From the NCBI GenBank assembly GCA_034769895.1, contig CM068373.1, forward strand, positions 438,197,080-438,261,079: a stretch of 64,000 bases of DNA, written 5' to 3'. The translations under genes were made by a program, and so were the position numbers. Positions 11,801 through 21,726 of this stretch are shown here, piece by piece. Under the pieces are notes generated by a model. That model ran no database searches. It saw nothing but the letters and a program-made list of their open reading frames with translations, and was not told the DNA's origin. Within the stretch, counting starts at the first letter, position 1. The number at the start of each line of letters is the position of its first letter. Origin of the DNA: Magicicada septendecula. Its lineage: Eukaryota; Arthropoda; Insecta; Hemiptera; Cicadidae.

Positions 11801-12257
11801 TTGTCCCTCGTCTAGTCTTCACTCTTCTGTTCTTCTTTCCTCATTCTTGGGAACCAAAGTACTTGGTGTTATCACGACTGAGGTTTAGTTTGGAGTATTG
11901 AATTTCTTCACTGAACTGACTTTATTCTTCTATTTGTTTTTAGAGTATTTTGGTATTCACCACTCTTTGAGTGAGTCTCTTTTTTCGGGATATTGTCTTA
12001 TGTAACTGGTTTACTGCTCTGAGCTTCCTGGGTAACGTACTGGTATTATTTATGAGTTGATGAGTTGCTTCAATACTTTCTTTGGTTTCTTTTAACAGTG
12101 GTTTTGATATATTATGTAGTGAGGATTTTTATCTTATTGTGTTTCATTCCTCTGATTTATTTAAATGTCATTTAATATTATTACAACATTTTTTGATGTA
12201 ACTAAATTTTATCATTTCATATGATTTACAATGTAGTGGATTTTCTGTCACGCTACA
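8823..12257 (-). repeat. 5' LTR of the long-LTR element
   Basis: This is the second copy of the 3435-bp LTR, lying upstream of the gag-like ORF on the minus strand and therefore the promoter copy. The CRE palindrome is at 9620-9627. Its outer edge runs directly into an (AT)n tract that starts the neighbouring LTR element. I support no coding sequence in it. Confidence 0.9.
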
Positions 12258-12926
12258 ATATATATATATATATATATATATTCACCCCCTTTACTGAGCT
12301 CTTTTAATATTTATTTACTTTCCTTCACTTTTTTTACCGAAAATAGTTGCTTTACTACTGTACTTAACTGCACGTGGTTCCAACGACTGCGCACTATGTT
12401 GTCTAATTTTTTATTCCACTCTCCACACTTCACATTTTACAAAACCGTCATTTTGAATCACTGTTCACGGATGCTTTTAAATACTTTTTGGTAGGCCTAT
12501 TTTAATATTTTCGGCCTACCAGAAACACGCCCGAGGCTACGTTGAAAATTACGATTGCTCTGTATGATGAGTTGTGCTGAACTGGGGCGAGCTGTGGCTC
12601 GCAACTCTATATTATACCAAGCCTTTGGGCGTCGACCACGTGGCCGTCCAAACGGATGACGGCTTCATTCCTCGTTTTCTGATTGGCTTCTCGCTCTCGC
12701 AAAATCTCATGAAACCAGAAAGCAGTTCGCATTGACAACACATGAATTTTGCATCGTACAACTACGCGCTTCTACCATCAGTCACGCATCTCCTTTGTTT
12801 CAATTCCCATTTCGTACCTGCCACGGACTCGTACCATTGTGTTACATAGAATGGTTCATATTCATTGAAAATTATTATTTAGAAAATGATTAAATAAAAT
12901 GGTCTTATCCCTTTTGCCCCGTTACA
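12258..12926 (-). repeat. 3' LTR of the older LTR element
   Basis: It matches 16866-17524 from the CACCCCCTTTACTGAGCTC block through GCACGTGGTTCC to the terminal TTTTGCCCCGTTACA. The outer end merges into the (AT)n tract bordering the younger long-LTR element, so its exact start is uncertain. Confidence 0.8.
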
Positions 12927-12946
12927 ATACCCCCCCCAATGAGAGG

Positions 12947-14746
12947 TTTTATGCCAATGCATAAAAACTCTCATTGCCTAAATCTAAGAGGACCAGCTAG
13001 GATATGGCGCCACGACCCCCCTTTATTCTTTATTAAAATCATGGGTTAATCACACCCCCCTAATCCGGTGGCTGTGGCTGCACCTGCATGACTTTATTGG
13101 ACTTCCGGCTTCAGGATCCCAACACCATAAAGCCAGACAGGCACTAGACGCCCCTGCCCTGACACGCTGGCCAGCACAAGTACGCCTCCACAGTACCACC
13201 AGACTCTGTAATAATTAATGAAAACATTAATAAATGGCCTTTCACTAGTCCATATCCTTAACTGATTTGGTTTCCTCTTAGCCATACTGGTTTGCCTTAA
13301 GTAAAGTACTGGTTTACTATCTTAACTTCTAATACACAAATACATTGTTTAATATATCCCTAACACTACATGATACATTTTATTCCCAACATCTAACCTT
13401 AACATACTCTTGACAGAGATAATTCAACTCAAAAAAAATTTCAACAATTCAATTATGAGTTCAATTGATCACCAATTCCGTCTTACATTTCCATTTGAAA
13501 ATTACATTTCACATCTCAATTTACCGTTACTAATGCAGATTACTACTGCTATCTTTATACAATACACAACATGATCAATACAAAATAGAAAAGTATTCAC
13601 TACAACAGATGCATAAATAAACAAAACAGTCTACTCCAATACTTCATGGTTATCAGTATCGTAACAGTAATCATCAATTTTGTCTTTTTCTTATTCATTT
13701 TGAATATCCTCAATACAACCTTGTTGTACATCTCATAAATTGTACATCTCAGAATAATCATTACCATCATCATGTTAACACAAAACATTTCATTTCTGGA
13801 TTGGCATAAAACTTACAAATATCACAACTTTACTTTCAGTTTTCTATTAAATATTCCCATTGCTACATTGTAACTTCAATTCCGATTCTACTACATTTTA
13901 ATCAACTACTATTTATTATACAAGTCAACTCTACAAAAAAATTTAAATTAATTACCGAGATCCATCTTTTACAACATTTCAAATTAATTTTATTCCATTA
14001 TTTAAAACATTTTGAATTCATTAATTCCATCATCAGATTTAATTACCTACTGTCCATTATTCCATTAAACAAAATATTGTTATAAAATCAATCATTACTA
14101 TAAACATTGATTACATAAAATACAACATACACACACACACACACACAACAACAAATCTGCAGATACCTTATTATAACAACAACATAACCTAGTACACAAT
14201 ACCTATTATATGTAAAACCAATACAAATTTATATACAATCTATGTCATATCCAATGTCATTGTCTACCAAAACTCATTACCTATTCAGCTAATTTTCAAA
14301 AACCATTACATTCACATAATTAAATATTCATCAACATCATTTATACCTAACCTCCATCGTCAAAAATTAATCTGATGCCCACATTACACATTCAGTTTTG
14401 TTTACATACATTATATTATCCTTTTTAATATAATAACTATAAGTCTTTTATCTATTATTCCATAGTAATACTCTACAGGATTACTCCACATTACTATATC
14501 ATCATAAAACTTGTCAACATTAGGTATGGTCAAGTCTCCCTTAGTATTATTCGTCACAAATACGTTATCATTTCATCATCATAGTCATCATCTGCTACTA
14601 GTACCCCAATTCTATCCCCAGGTAAGTGCTTATTATCAACAGCATTATCATCAAAATAATCATCAACATTTACTGCACAAAGTAAGTCTTCATTATTAAC
14701 AATTCTCTCAATATTTACTCTCACTACTAACTCTTCATAACCTCTT
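12947..14746. other. Non-coding 3' interior of the older LTR element
   Basis: AT-rich, with no supported gene. Positions 13080-13210 (minus strand) form the conserved module shared with 38225-38375, containing GTGCTGGCCAGCGTGTCAGG-type sequence. A short (CA)n run lies at about 14131-14148. Confidence 0.5.
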
Positions 14747-16111
14747 TTAATCTTGAACATTTCTATCTCTCTCAAAATCACTTTCCCATCCCCATTTCCC
14801 ACTCTCATTCCACGCAGAGGGAAATACATCATCATTAAAACCCATCCTGGCTTTACCAGGGAAACCATGATACATAAAGAGATTATTTGCAGACCATTTG
14901 TCTCCCAAATAAATTCTCGAGGAACCTTTGTCCTCACAAAACACTTGTGAAGCCTTTACTTCACCTACTACACAGGGAAAATTTGCCCTGTGCCCCCGGT
15001 ACTCACTTAAACTCTCTTCGTACTCTCTCTGTCTCATCAACACTTATTATTACCACATCACTACTATTATTCACTGTATCACTTTTTGATACCCCATTTT
15101 CAACTGTATCTTTATTATTATTATTCAACATTATTTCACCATTATAATCATCACTTATATTAACACCATCACTTACCTTGTCAACAATTCCTTCATTATT
15201 TATATTCTCATTTGCACAACTTGTCATCATTATGATTATCACTTATATTTTCACTATCAGAACCGATTACCTTGTTCTCTATTATCTCATTATTATTATT
15301 TTCATTACACTTACCTGTGTCTTTATTATTATTTTCACTATCAAAATCGCTTACCTGATTTGTTTCACTTTCTTTATTCTCTTTTAATTTATATCTATCT
15401 CTTTTCCACCTTTCATTTTGTTCTCTTATCTCGTTAGTTCGTTTTTCCGTATTATTAATAAATTCATCAGCACGTCTGTTAAAATTTTCCTCCATTTCAT
15501 TTATTTTATCCCCTAGCTTTTTAAAATTAAAATTACTTTCAAACATATCACTTCGTCGTTTCTTTACCTCTCTGATATCATTATTCTAGCTATCACTTAT
15601 TATTTGCTACCTCATCGTCTTTATTCTTGTTTAATTGATCTGTCTGTTTACCATTTTCTACCACCACTACTCTCTCAGCATTATAATCATTACTCAATGT
15701 TTTATTCTCTAACACTATCTCTTTAACTGTTTTACCCTTATTATTCGTCATATCACTACCACTGTTACTTTCACTGACACCTTTACTTACCTTCCTATCC
15801 ATTACCTAATTTAATTTACTTTCTTCGTTCTCATTTAATCTCTCTCTATCTCGATTACACTCTTCAGTTTGTTCTCTTAACTCATTAGTTCGTTTTCTAT
15901 TCTCATTAATAGTGTCATCACTATTCTCTTTCAAGAAAGGGTATAATCCCATTTTTTGTTCTTCCATTTGTCTAAGCTCATCATTGAATCTACGCCACTC
16001 ATCATCAGTCATTCTTTCCATAATCCTCCTGAACCCGTCCAAGAATTCCGTAGTATTCCATGCCTCCCCTGATCCACCTACTTTGGTTTCTTGTGCCTCA
16101 CCCGTTTCCAA
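14747..16111 (-). pseudogene. Broken gag-like gene of the older LTR element
   Basis: Several minus-strand frames carry acidic, Asn/Lys/Glu-rich coiled-coil sequence, beginning METGEAQETKVGGSGEAW near 16111. One contains a YRGHRANFPCVVGE...QVF segment near 15000-14930 that parallels YVGQRVNFPINFSE...QVLF in the gag-like ORF at 34858-36231. This supports homology of the two elements. The gene is broken in several places. No protease, reverse transcriptase or integrase sequence was recognised in this element. Confidence 0.6.
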
Positions 16112-16865
16112 AAAAAAATTTTTTTTGTTATTATACCCTTAACATAAAAATCACTACAACCCTTCTATTACACAATAATTCTACACACCCAATCAAAATA
16201 CCCAATACTTAAAATCGTTATCAATATGTAAAAGTAAACACATAATCATCTCACAAGTACGTTACACTACCAAAACCTAACCTTATACATATGAAACGTA
16301 AACATATATGATAATCATTCAAAATTAACGCCATTAACCAAATACTACCTTCTGTGCTTTAAAACAGGTCTATTTCATATAAAAATTTTAATAAAAATCC
16401 TGGCAGGGAACGACAATTGTAAAGTAACAAAACAATTTTGCTAAATAAATACCAGAATATTACCTACCTGAGCGAATTTTTTCTCGCGCTTACCTTTTTT
16501 AACACTAGAAGATTTCAGGGCCACCAATATATTATTTCAGGTTAATATATAAACCTTAACACTCTTTCCCTTTCAAAAACACTTGAATAATTTTAATAAC
16601 TTACCTCCCTTAAATCAGAAAATTCACAGATTTGTTAGACAAGTTTTTCCAGCACAGAACAATAAGGAATGGGTATGGCAAAATAATGCAACTAGCACAT
16701 GGTTATGTCCTCAAAACAAACTTTTATTTTAATAAATTTTAAAACTTTCTTTTTATAGGTTCTTTTGACTAATCTCTATTATATAACATTTTTCTATACT
16801 AATCTCTATTGCCAAACCAGTACTTTTTTTGCCACACACACTCTCTCTCACTCTTTTTACATATT

Positions 16866-17524
16866 TGTATATATTTTTCACCCCCCTTTACTGAGCTCAT
16901 AATATTTATTTACTCTCCTTCACTTTTTTTTTTTGCCGAAAATAGTTGCTTTACTACTGTACTTAACTGCACGTGGTTCCCATGACTGCACACTTTGTTG
17001 TCTAATTCTTTTTATTCCACTCTCCACACTTCATATTTTAAAAAACCATCACTAATGTTGAATCACTGTTCACGGATGCTTTTAAATACTTTTTGGTAGG
17101 CCTATTTTAATATTTTCGGTGTACCAGAAACACGCCCGAGGCTAAGTTGAAAATTACGACTGCTCTGTCTGATGAGTTGTGCTGAACTGGGGCGAGCTGT
17201 GGCTCGTAACTATACCAAGCCTTTGGGCATCGACCACGTGGCCGTCCAAATGGATGATGGCTTCATTCCTCATTTTCTGATTGGCGTCTCACTCTCGCAA
17301 AATCTCACAAGAACCAGATTGTTCGCATTGACAACACGTAGTGAATTTTTTGTCGCACAACTACGCACTTCTACCATGAGTCACGCATCTCCTTTGTTTC
17401 AATTCCCATTTCGTACCTGCCACGGACTCGTACCATTGTGTTACATAGAATGGTTCATATTCATCAAGATTATTATTTAGAAAATTATTAAATAAAATGG
17501 TCTTATCCCTTTTGCCCCGTTACA
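16866..17524 (-). repeat. 5' LTR of the older LTR element
   Basis: On the minus strand it starts TGTAACGGGGCAAAAGGG and ends near 16866. It is diverged from the left copy by many changes, which gives the relative age of the element. Confidence 0.8.
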
Positions 17525-17815
17525 AACCGTTCTTACTAACCCACTGCTCTCAAGATTAGTTATAAACAAGTCAGTTAATCACACAGTAGGCATACTGCTT
17601 TTAACTGTATAATTAACAAAGTATTAATGTAGAAAGTGTGTTAATAAATTTACACTACAGTAGACAGTAGATAATTAATTGCACTTGATTGATTTAAATT
17701 GTTATCTTACTGTAATATTAAAGTTCATATCACCTCATTATAACTAATAATCTTTAATGCAACAATATATGATTGAAATTCATTTGAAACGTGGCTTTTC
17801 GTAGATAAGATCATT
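17525..17815. other. Unannotated AT-rich flank
   Basis: No gene or repeat was recognised between the LTR element and the decayed mariner. Confidence 0.4.
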
Positions 17816-17859
17816 TATCCTTTCATATACCTTGGAGGTATATACTATGACAATTTGAA

Positions 17860-18165
17860 AAGTTCACGACCTAATAATAAAAGACTTACCAGTATTTTTT
17901 CGTTTTGGAATCATTTTTCATATTTCAGCATAGTCTCCATGTAGTTGAACACATTTGGTTTAGCGATGCTCCAGTGCTTTTATCCCATTCAGAAGTTTGA
18001 TTGTTCTAGGTCCTCTGATAACCGTTTACTGCCGCTTTCAGTCATCTCCAGAAAAATCCCTCCCTCCCCAGGGAATTTCTGAGTTTTGGGAATAATTAAA
18101 ATTAAATGGAGCTAAATCAGGCGAGTAAGTGTGATGTTGCAGCAGATTGCATTTCAGCTCAGCGA
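17860..18165 (-). pseudogene. Decayed mariner transposase, C-terminal part
   Basis: Read on the minus strand this shows HHTYSPDLAPFNFN, then GGRDFSGDD, then GIKALEHR-TKCVQLHGDYAE. It matches the conserved end of mariner transposases (the YSPDLAPSDFHLF block, with the third catalytic Asp in SPDLAP, and the GI-KL--RW-KC----GDY-E tail). Several in-frame stops interrupt it. The sequence GGTCGTGAACTTTTCAAATTGTCATAG on its 3' side (near 17820-17875) looks like the element's terminal repeat. No intact N-terminal HTH part was found, so it is a truncated dead copy inserted upstream of the first host exon. Confidence 0.7.
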
Positions 18166-19260
18166 TTTTTTGCCTCAAAAACAATGCTTGTCTGAGGTCT
18201 TCCATATCCTACTACAAAATTATCTATTTATATACTAAACCTGGCCCTTTTTTACAAGTATTTTCATTTATTTGGTCTAAAAGGTTAGAATATGACTCTT
18301 TATTTTTTGGCACATCCATGATAATCTCTTAACAACATTCTCTTAGCCACTCAGAAAATCAAGTCATACCTTTCCAACAGACAAAATTGATTTTCTTTTT
18401 TTTTTGTTACATGACTAATTAACAATACTGCAGACCAACATGTTGCTTTACAGCTGTTCATGAGGCAAATGTGGTGTCACCTGATGTATCTTCTTCTTCT
18501 TTGACTCTTCCTAAACCACCTTCTTTATCTGTGAGAGATTACAGCGTCCCACAACCAAACAGTCAATGTGGGTACTAGTCTCTGCCTTCCTTTGCAGTAC
18601 TTCCCACTCACTGGATGCCCATCAGCAAGACATTACTGGGTCTCAACCAGTAGTGACTCACCACACTGTCTCATCTTCACAAACCTCTCCATTCACCCAT
18701 TGTTTCCAGAACCTGTTCATTTTTGTTTTCTAATTACTTTGTCTATCCAGTATATTTTTAATATTTTCCTACAGCAGCAGATTTCAAATGCTGTGGTTGT
18801 GTCTTTCATTTTTTCCTATTGTCTAGGTTTCACGTGCAGCTTCTATAATAGCATGCTGCAAACATATAATTTGAGGAATTTCTTCTTAATTTGAATGCAG
18901 TATTTGAGTAGCAAATTTGTTTCTCCGTTTGGCCTGTGTTCTGACACTGATTCCTGTCAGTTATCTCTACCAGTTTTAATATTTACCTATTTTTGTTCCT
19001 GATTCTCCTCTTCCCTCAAATAATTTTTTACAATATTCAATAGTGTTCTCAATTTACCTTGTTTTCTGTGAGTAGAAACCATACCATCAGTAACTCTTAA
19101 CTCTTAACATCAATAACTCTTAATTCTTATACTCTTTCCATGAAATGTTATTACGGTCTTGAACATCTTTATGGTTTCCTTTACAGCCTCGTATAAAGCA
19201 TTCTCGTATAATGGTAATGAATTTGTTTAAAAGTAAATTTTTATTCCTCTTTATTTGTAG
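18166..19260. other. Intronic or intergenic DNA upstream of the first host exon
   Basis: I support no gene here. A T-run (A-run on the minus strand) near 18391-18402 follows sequence of moderate GC content extending to about 18720, which could be a short minus-strand retroposon, but I recognise no SINE head. The last bases (TTATTTGTAG) form a polypyrimidine/AG acceptor for the exon at 19261. Confidence 0.35.
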
Positions 19261-19320
19261 GATGTTTTAATGGTCAGTATAAAGAAAGAAGCAGATCCAG
19301 AAGAGGCTGAGACTGAACAG
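19261..19320 (+). CDS. Host micro-exon A with SUMO motif (IKKE)
   Basis: A 60-bp exon reads DVLMVSIKKEADPEEAETEQ. The acceptor TTATTTGTAG ends at 19260 and the donor GTAATG starts at 19321. It is exactly 20 codons, phase 0 at both ends, with no stop in that frame. The motif IKKE fits the SUMO-attachment consensus psi-K-x-E in an acidic context. It shares this layout with the exons at 21634 and 39858. Acidic exons of this type are common in the N-terminal parts of insect C2H2 zinc-finger proteins, but no finger is visible here, so the gene's identity is inference. The exon is too short to be found by ORF length. Confidence 0.65.
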
Positions 19321-19530
19321 GTAATGTGCATAACCATTATTTAGCCCATAGCTAGTGTGTTAGTTTGTTCCATGTCATGTACCACTAGAGATTTGGAGCA
19401 CATTTGTTTGTAGATATGTAATTAAAAATCAACAGTATACACAAACTGTATCATAGTGTTGTATACTGTAACGATACAACTGCATAAGTAAATTTAATAT
19501 ACTTCGTATTGTTTAAATTAGCAGCCATCC

Positions 19531-19677
19531 TTACTATTTCTTTTATAAATTTGCTAACTGCTATAATTTTTATTGTTCGACTAAGCTTTTCGTCATCACT
19601 GACATCATCAGGTCTTAAACAAGCGTAGTCGAACAATAAAAATTATAGCAGTTAGCAAATTTATAAAAGAAATAGTA
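19531..19677. repeat. 52-bp perfect palindrome with hammerhead-like loop
   Basis: The arms 19531-19582 and 19626-19677 are perfect reverse complements, with a 43-nt loop between them. On the minus strand the loop carries CTGATGA (19611-19605), then GTCA-GTGA-TGAC (a 4-bp stem with a GTGA tetraloop), then GAAA (19591-19588): the catalytic core order of a hammerhead ribozyme. The palindrome arms would extend stem III. The position 5' to the expected cleavage site reads G where the family needs A, C or U, so it may be inactive. It lies about 50 bp from an LTR with a primer-site-like sequence. Confidence 0.6.
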
Positions 19678-19725
19678 AATATAATATAAATCTGTGATGC
19701 CCCACGTTGGAAGCGATATTTCTTA

Positions 19726-20653
19726 TGTAACGATACGATATACATAAAAATAGGCGTGACTGGCCTCACTCACGTTCAAGAGCGACAAATTATGTAACAA
19801 TATAACATTTAATTTGGATTTCAGGTGTATCTGTAATAAGAACTCTATGTAACTTGTAACGGTATTTCAGATTTATTTGATATTAATAAAATTGTGCACA
19901 TGGCACTTACTTCGACTTAAAACATTCGTTATTATTTCGTTATTATGCCGTAAGGCTTATGCTATATACATCCTTACTGACTAAATATTCTATTCTACTA
20001 ATTATTGTATTAACGAAAAATCTCATTTCCAGACTACTCAGTCAATTAGTGTGTTTCAAAATATCATATTTAAATATTTTCTTATATATTGCAATGTAAC
20101 TCAAAAATATCAATAGTTACTGAATTTATCTTTTGTTTCTCAGTACTGATTTATATCAAACGCTAATTTTTACTTAAATGCTTTGTATTCTTTTCATTTC
20201 AATACTAATTTGAGCTCTTGTTTACGTTAATCGTATTTCAATAACATCTATGATTTTAATTCAAATTTTACAATAAACATTGACTCTTACTTTTAAATAG
20301 AACAAGAATGTCCTTAATTGTCTTTACGTTAATTGTTCGTTTAAGAGATAAATAAGTTATCACCTTATCGTCGTCAATCATACTCAGTCATTGGATCCCT
20401 CTGTAATCGTCCTCGTCTCGAACTTCAGCATCACTCGCTCTTCTCCTCTTGTCCAGCGTCGCCTCTCTCTTCTCCTCTTGTCCAGCGTCGACTTCCTCTC
20501 TTGTCCAGCGTCAACTCTCTCTCTGTCCAGTGTCGTATCGCTCTCTGGAACTTCTCCTCGTCCTGTTTCGGACGTCAGTTGATCTTCTGATGTGGATCTT
20601 CTTATGTAATTTTGGTACTACTTAAATATTGTTTGTTTTACAATCCAGTTACA
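19726..20653 (-). repeat. LTR with adjacent tRNA-Lys-like primer site (fossil fragment)
   Basis: A segment of about 928 bp is bounded by TGTAAC and GTTACA. Immediately to its left (19700-19718) the minus strand reads TCGCTTCCAACGTGGGGC, close to the tRNA-Lys primer-binding site of insect LTR elements. This fits the 5' LTR of a minus-strand element whose interior is lost. No second copy was seen. The interior includes repeated CTCTTGTCCAGCGTCG-like units at 20446-20530. Confidence 0.45.
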
Positions 20654-21633
20654 TAACTGTATGTAACTGGAAGGATGAAATTATTTACAAAAATTTAAAT
20701 ATTCTGTGCGGACGGGCAGAAGCTCCCGCTGCACCGTGGATGATTTAAGAAAGAGAACCACTGTAGCTTGTGTGTCCTATTTATACCCATGTCTTGGTCA
20801 ACACCTGCAGTGGTACGAAATCGACATGTCTGAAATTGTTTCTGGGTTCAGTTCCCCCACTCCTTGTCAATTTCACTATTTCTTATATTTCTGCGAATTT
20901 GAGAGTCCTGTAAGTATACTCTTATACTTATCTTATAACTATTTTTACAACACATGTTCACTGTAATTTTGTTTATTGCAACTTAACCCTTTCGATTTGT
21001 ACACAGTTATTTCACTATTACACTCGTACGGTGTGGCACTTTCACATGGTTTTCGTACACAGTATTTAGTAAATTTTCTTACATTTTATTGTGTTTTTAG
21101 ATTTTACTTCTTAATTATAGTTTATGAATAATTACGGAAAAACAGTAATTATGCAATTATTCATCTTGGGGTGGTAAACTCGCCTGCATAGACCTGCGTT
21201 CACACACACTAGCAAAATACTGGTGTACACACTTTCAGTTACATTCGTGTGTGTGTGTGCACGTCGATTCAGGTCGAAACACCTGTTCATATTTTTGTCT
21301 GAGCCAAGCTTGCAATCCCTGACATGCTTATTTCTAATACATTATTAATTATTTACAGTTTATTAGGTATATTTAAATTTTTATATTCAATGCTCAGTAC
21401 ATCACTTATTTGTACTGTCGCAATACATATAAACTACATGAGATTAAGTAAGTAAAATCGCACACTTGTGCGAGCATGCGCGTGGACACACCATGTAGGT
21501 ACAGAGTATCGATATTTATTGCAAAAATTGATAGGTGATTCTATATATTTCATATTTAGTATTGATCACCTGTTTATATACTCTATAAATCACTGAGAAG
21601 ACTAAGTAAATTTTATAATTGTTCAATTTTCAG
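20654..21633. other. Intron sequence between host exons A and B
   Basis: No gene is supported. It contains a palindromic GTTACATAACTGTATGTAAC at 20648-20667 and GT-rich patches near 21190-21260. The end, TTCAATTTTCAG, is a good acceptor for exon B. Confidence 0.4.
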
Positions 21634-21726
21634 GATATATTGCCAGTTATAAATTCTGTCCTAAAAGGAGAACTGCATGTAAAAGAAGAAATCATCAAAG
21701 AAGAGAATGAACAGTTTGTTGATCAG
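21634..21726 (+). CDS. Host micro-exon B with two SUMO motifs (VKEE, IKEE)
   Basis: A 93-bp exon of 31 codons begins DILPVINSVLKGELHVKEE and ends NEQFVDQ. The acceptor TTTTCAG ends at 21633 and the donor GTATAG starts at 21727. It is phase 0 at both ends, like exons A and C, and begins with the same D-[VI]-L start as exon A. VKEE and IKEE both fit psi-K-x-E. Nothing else in the surrounding intron is coding. The assignment to one gene with exons A and C rests on strand, phase, layout and composition; transcript data would settle it. Confidence 0.65.

Larger units (their letters stand above)
1665..12257 (-). mobile_element. LTR retrotransposon with 3.4-kb LTRs and a gag-only interior (fossil, very young)
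   Basis: This 10.6-kb LTR element lies on the minus strand. Two 3435-bp direct repeats (1665-5099 and 8823-12257) run TG...CA on the plus strand and differ at only about four positions, so insertion was very recent. The 3.7-kb interior has one long ORF (8738-7434) and no reverse transcriptase, protease or integrase that I can see, so it is presumably moved in trans. Just inside the 5' LTR the minus strand reads TGGCGTCCAAC, close to a tRNA-Lys-type primer site. Both flanks are runs of AT (TATAT on the left), compatible with a short duplication. It lies at the junction of the Tigger end and the next LTR element's left LTR, so it is probably the last of the three to arrive. It looks structurally whole as a non-autonomous element. 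Confidence 0.85.
12258..17524 (-). mobile_element. Older LTR retroelement with gag-like remnants only (fossil)
   Basis: This element lies on the minus strand. Its LTRs are at about 12258-12926 (3') and 16866-17524 (5'), roughly 660 bp each. They are clearly diverged from one another by many substitutions and small gaps, so it is much older than its left neighbour. The 3' LTR is preceded on the minus strand by a G-run polypurine tract (12927-12946). Gag-like reading frames occur at 14747-16111 and are broken in several places; no pol is seen. The region 13080-13210 (minus strand) is homologous to 38225-38375 of the element at 33720-39590, which makes the two members of one lineage. Confidence 0.75.

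Noticed and set aside
1665-12257. Long direct repeats as an assembly duplication
   Set aside because: The copies are bounded by TG...CA, a primer-like site and an ORF in the right place, and differ at a few positions, which fits LTRs better than a collapsed or duplicated contig; long reads could still check this.
14511-15387. Plus-strand frames within the older LTR element
   Set aside because: Shadows of the broken minus-strand gag-like frames; composition is the complement of Asp/Asn/Glu-rich codons.
20391-20582. Ser/Leu-rich 63-codon frame
   Set aside because: Generated by repeated CTCTTGTCCAGCGTCG units in the LTR-like segment; not a gene.
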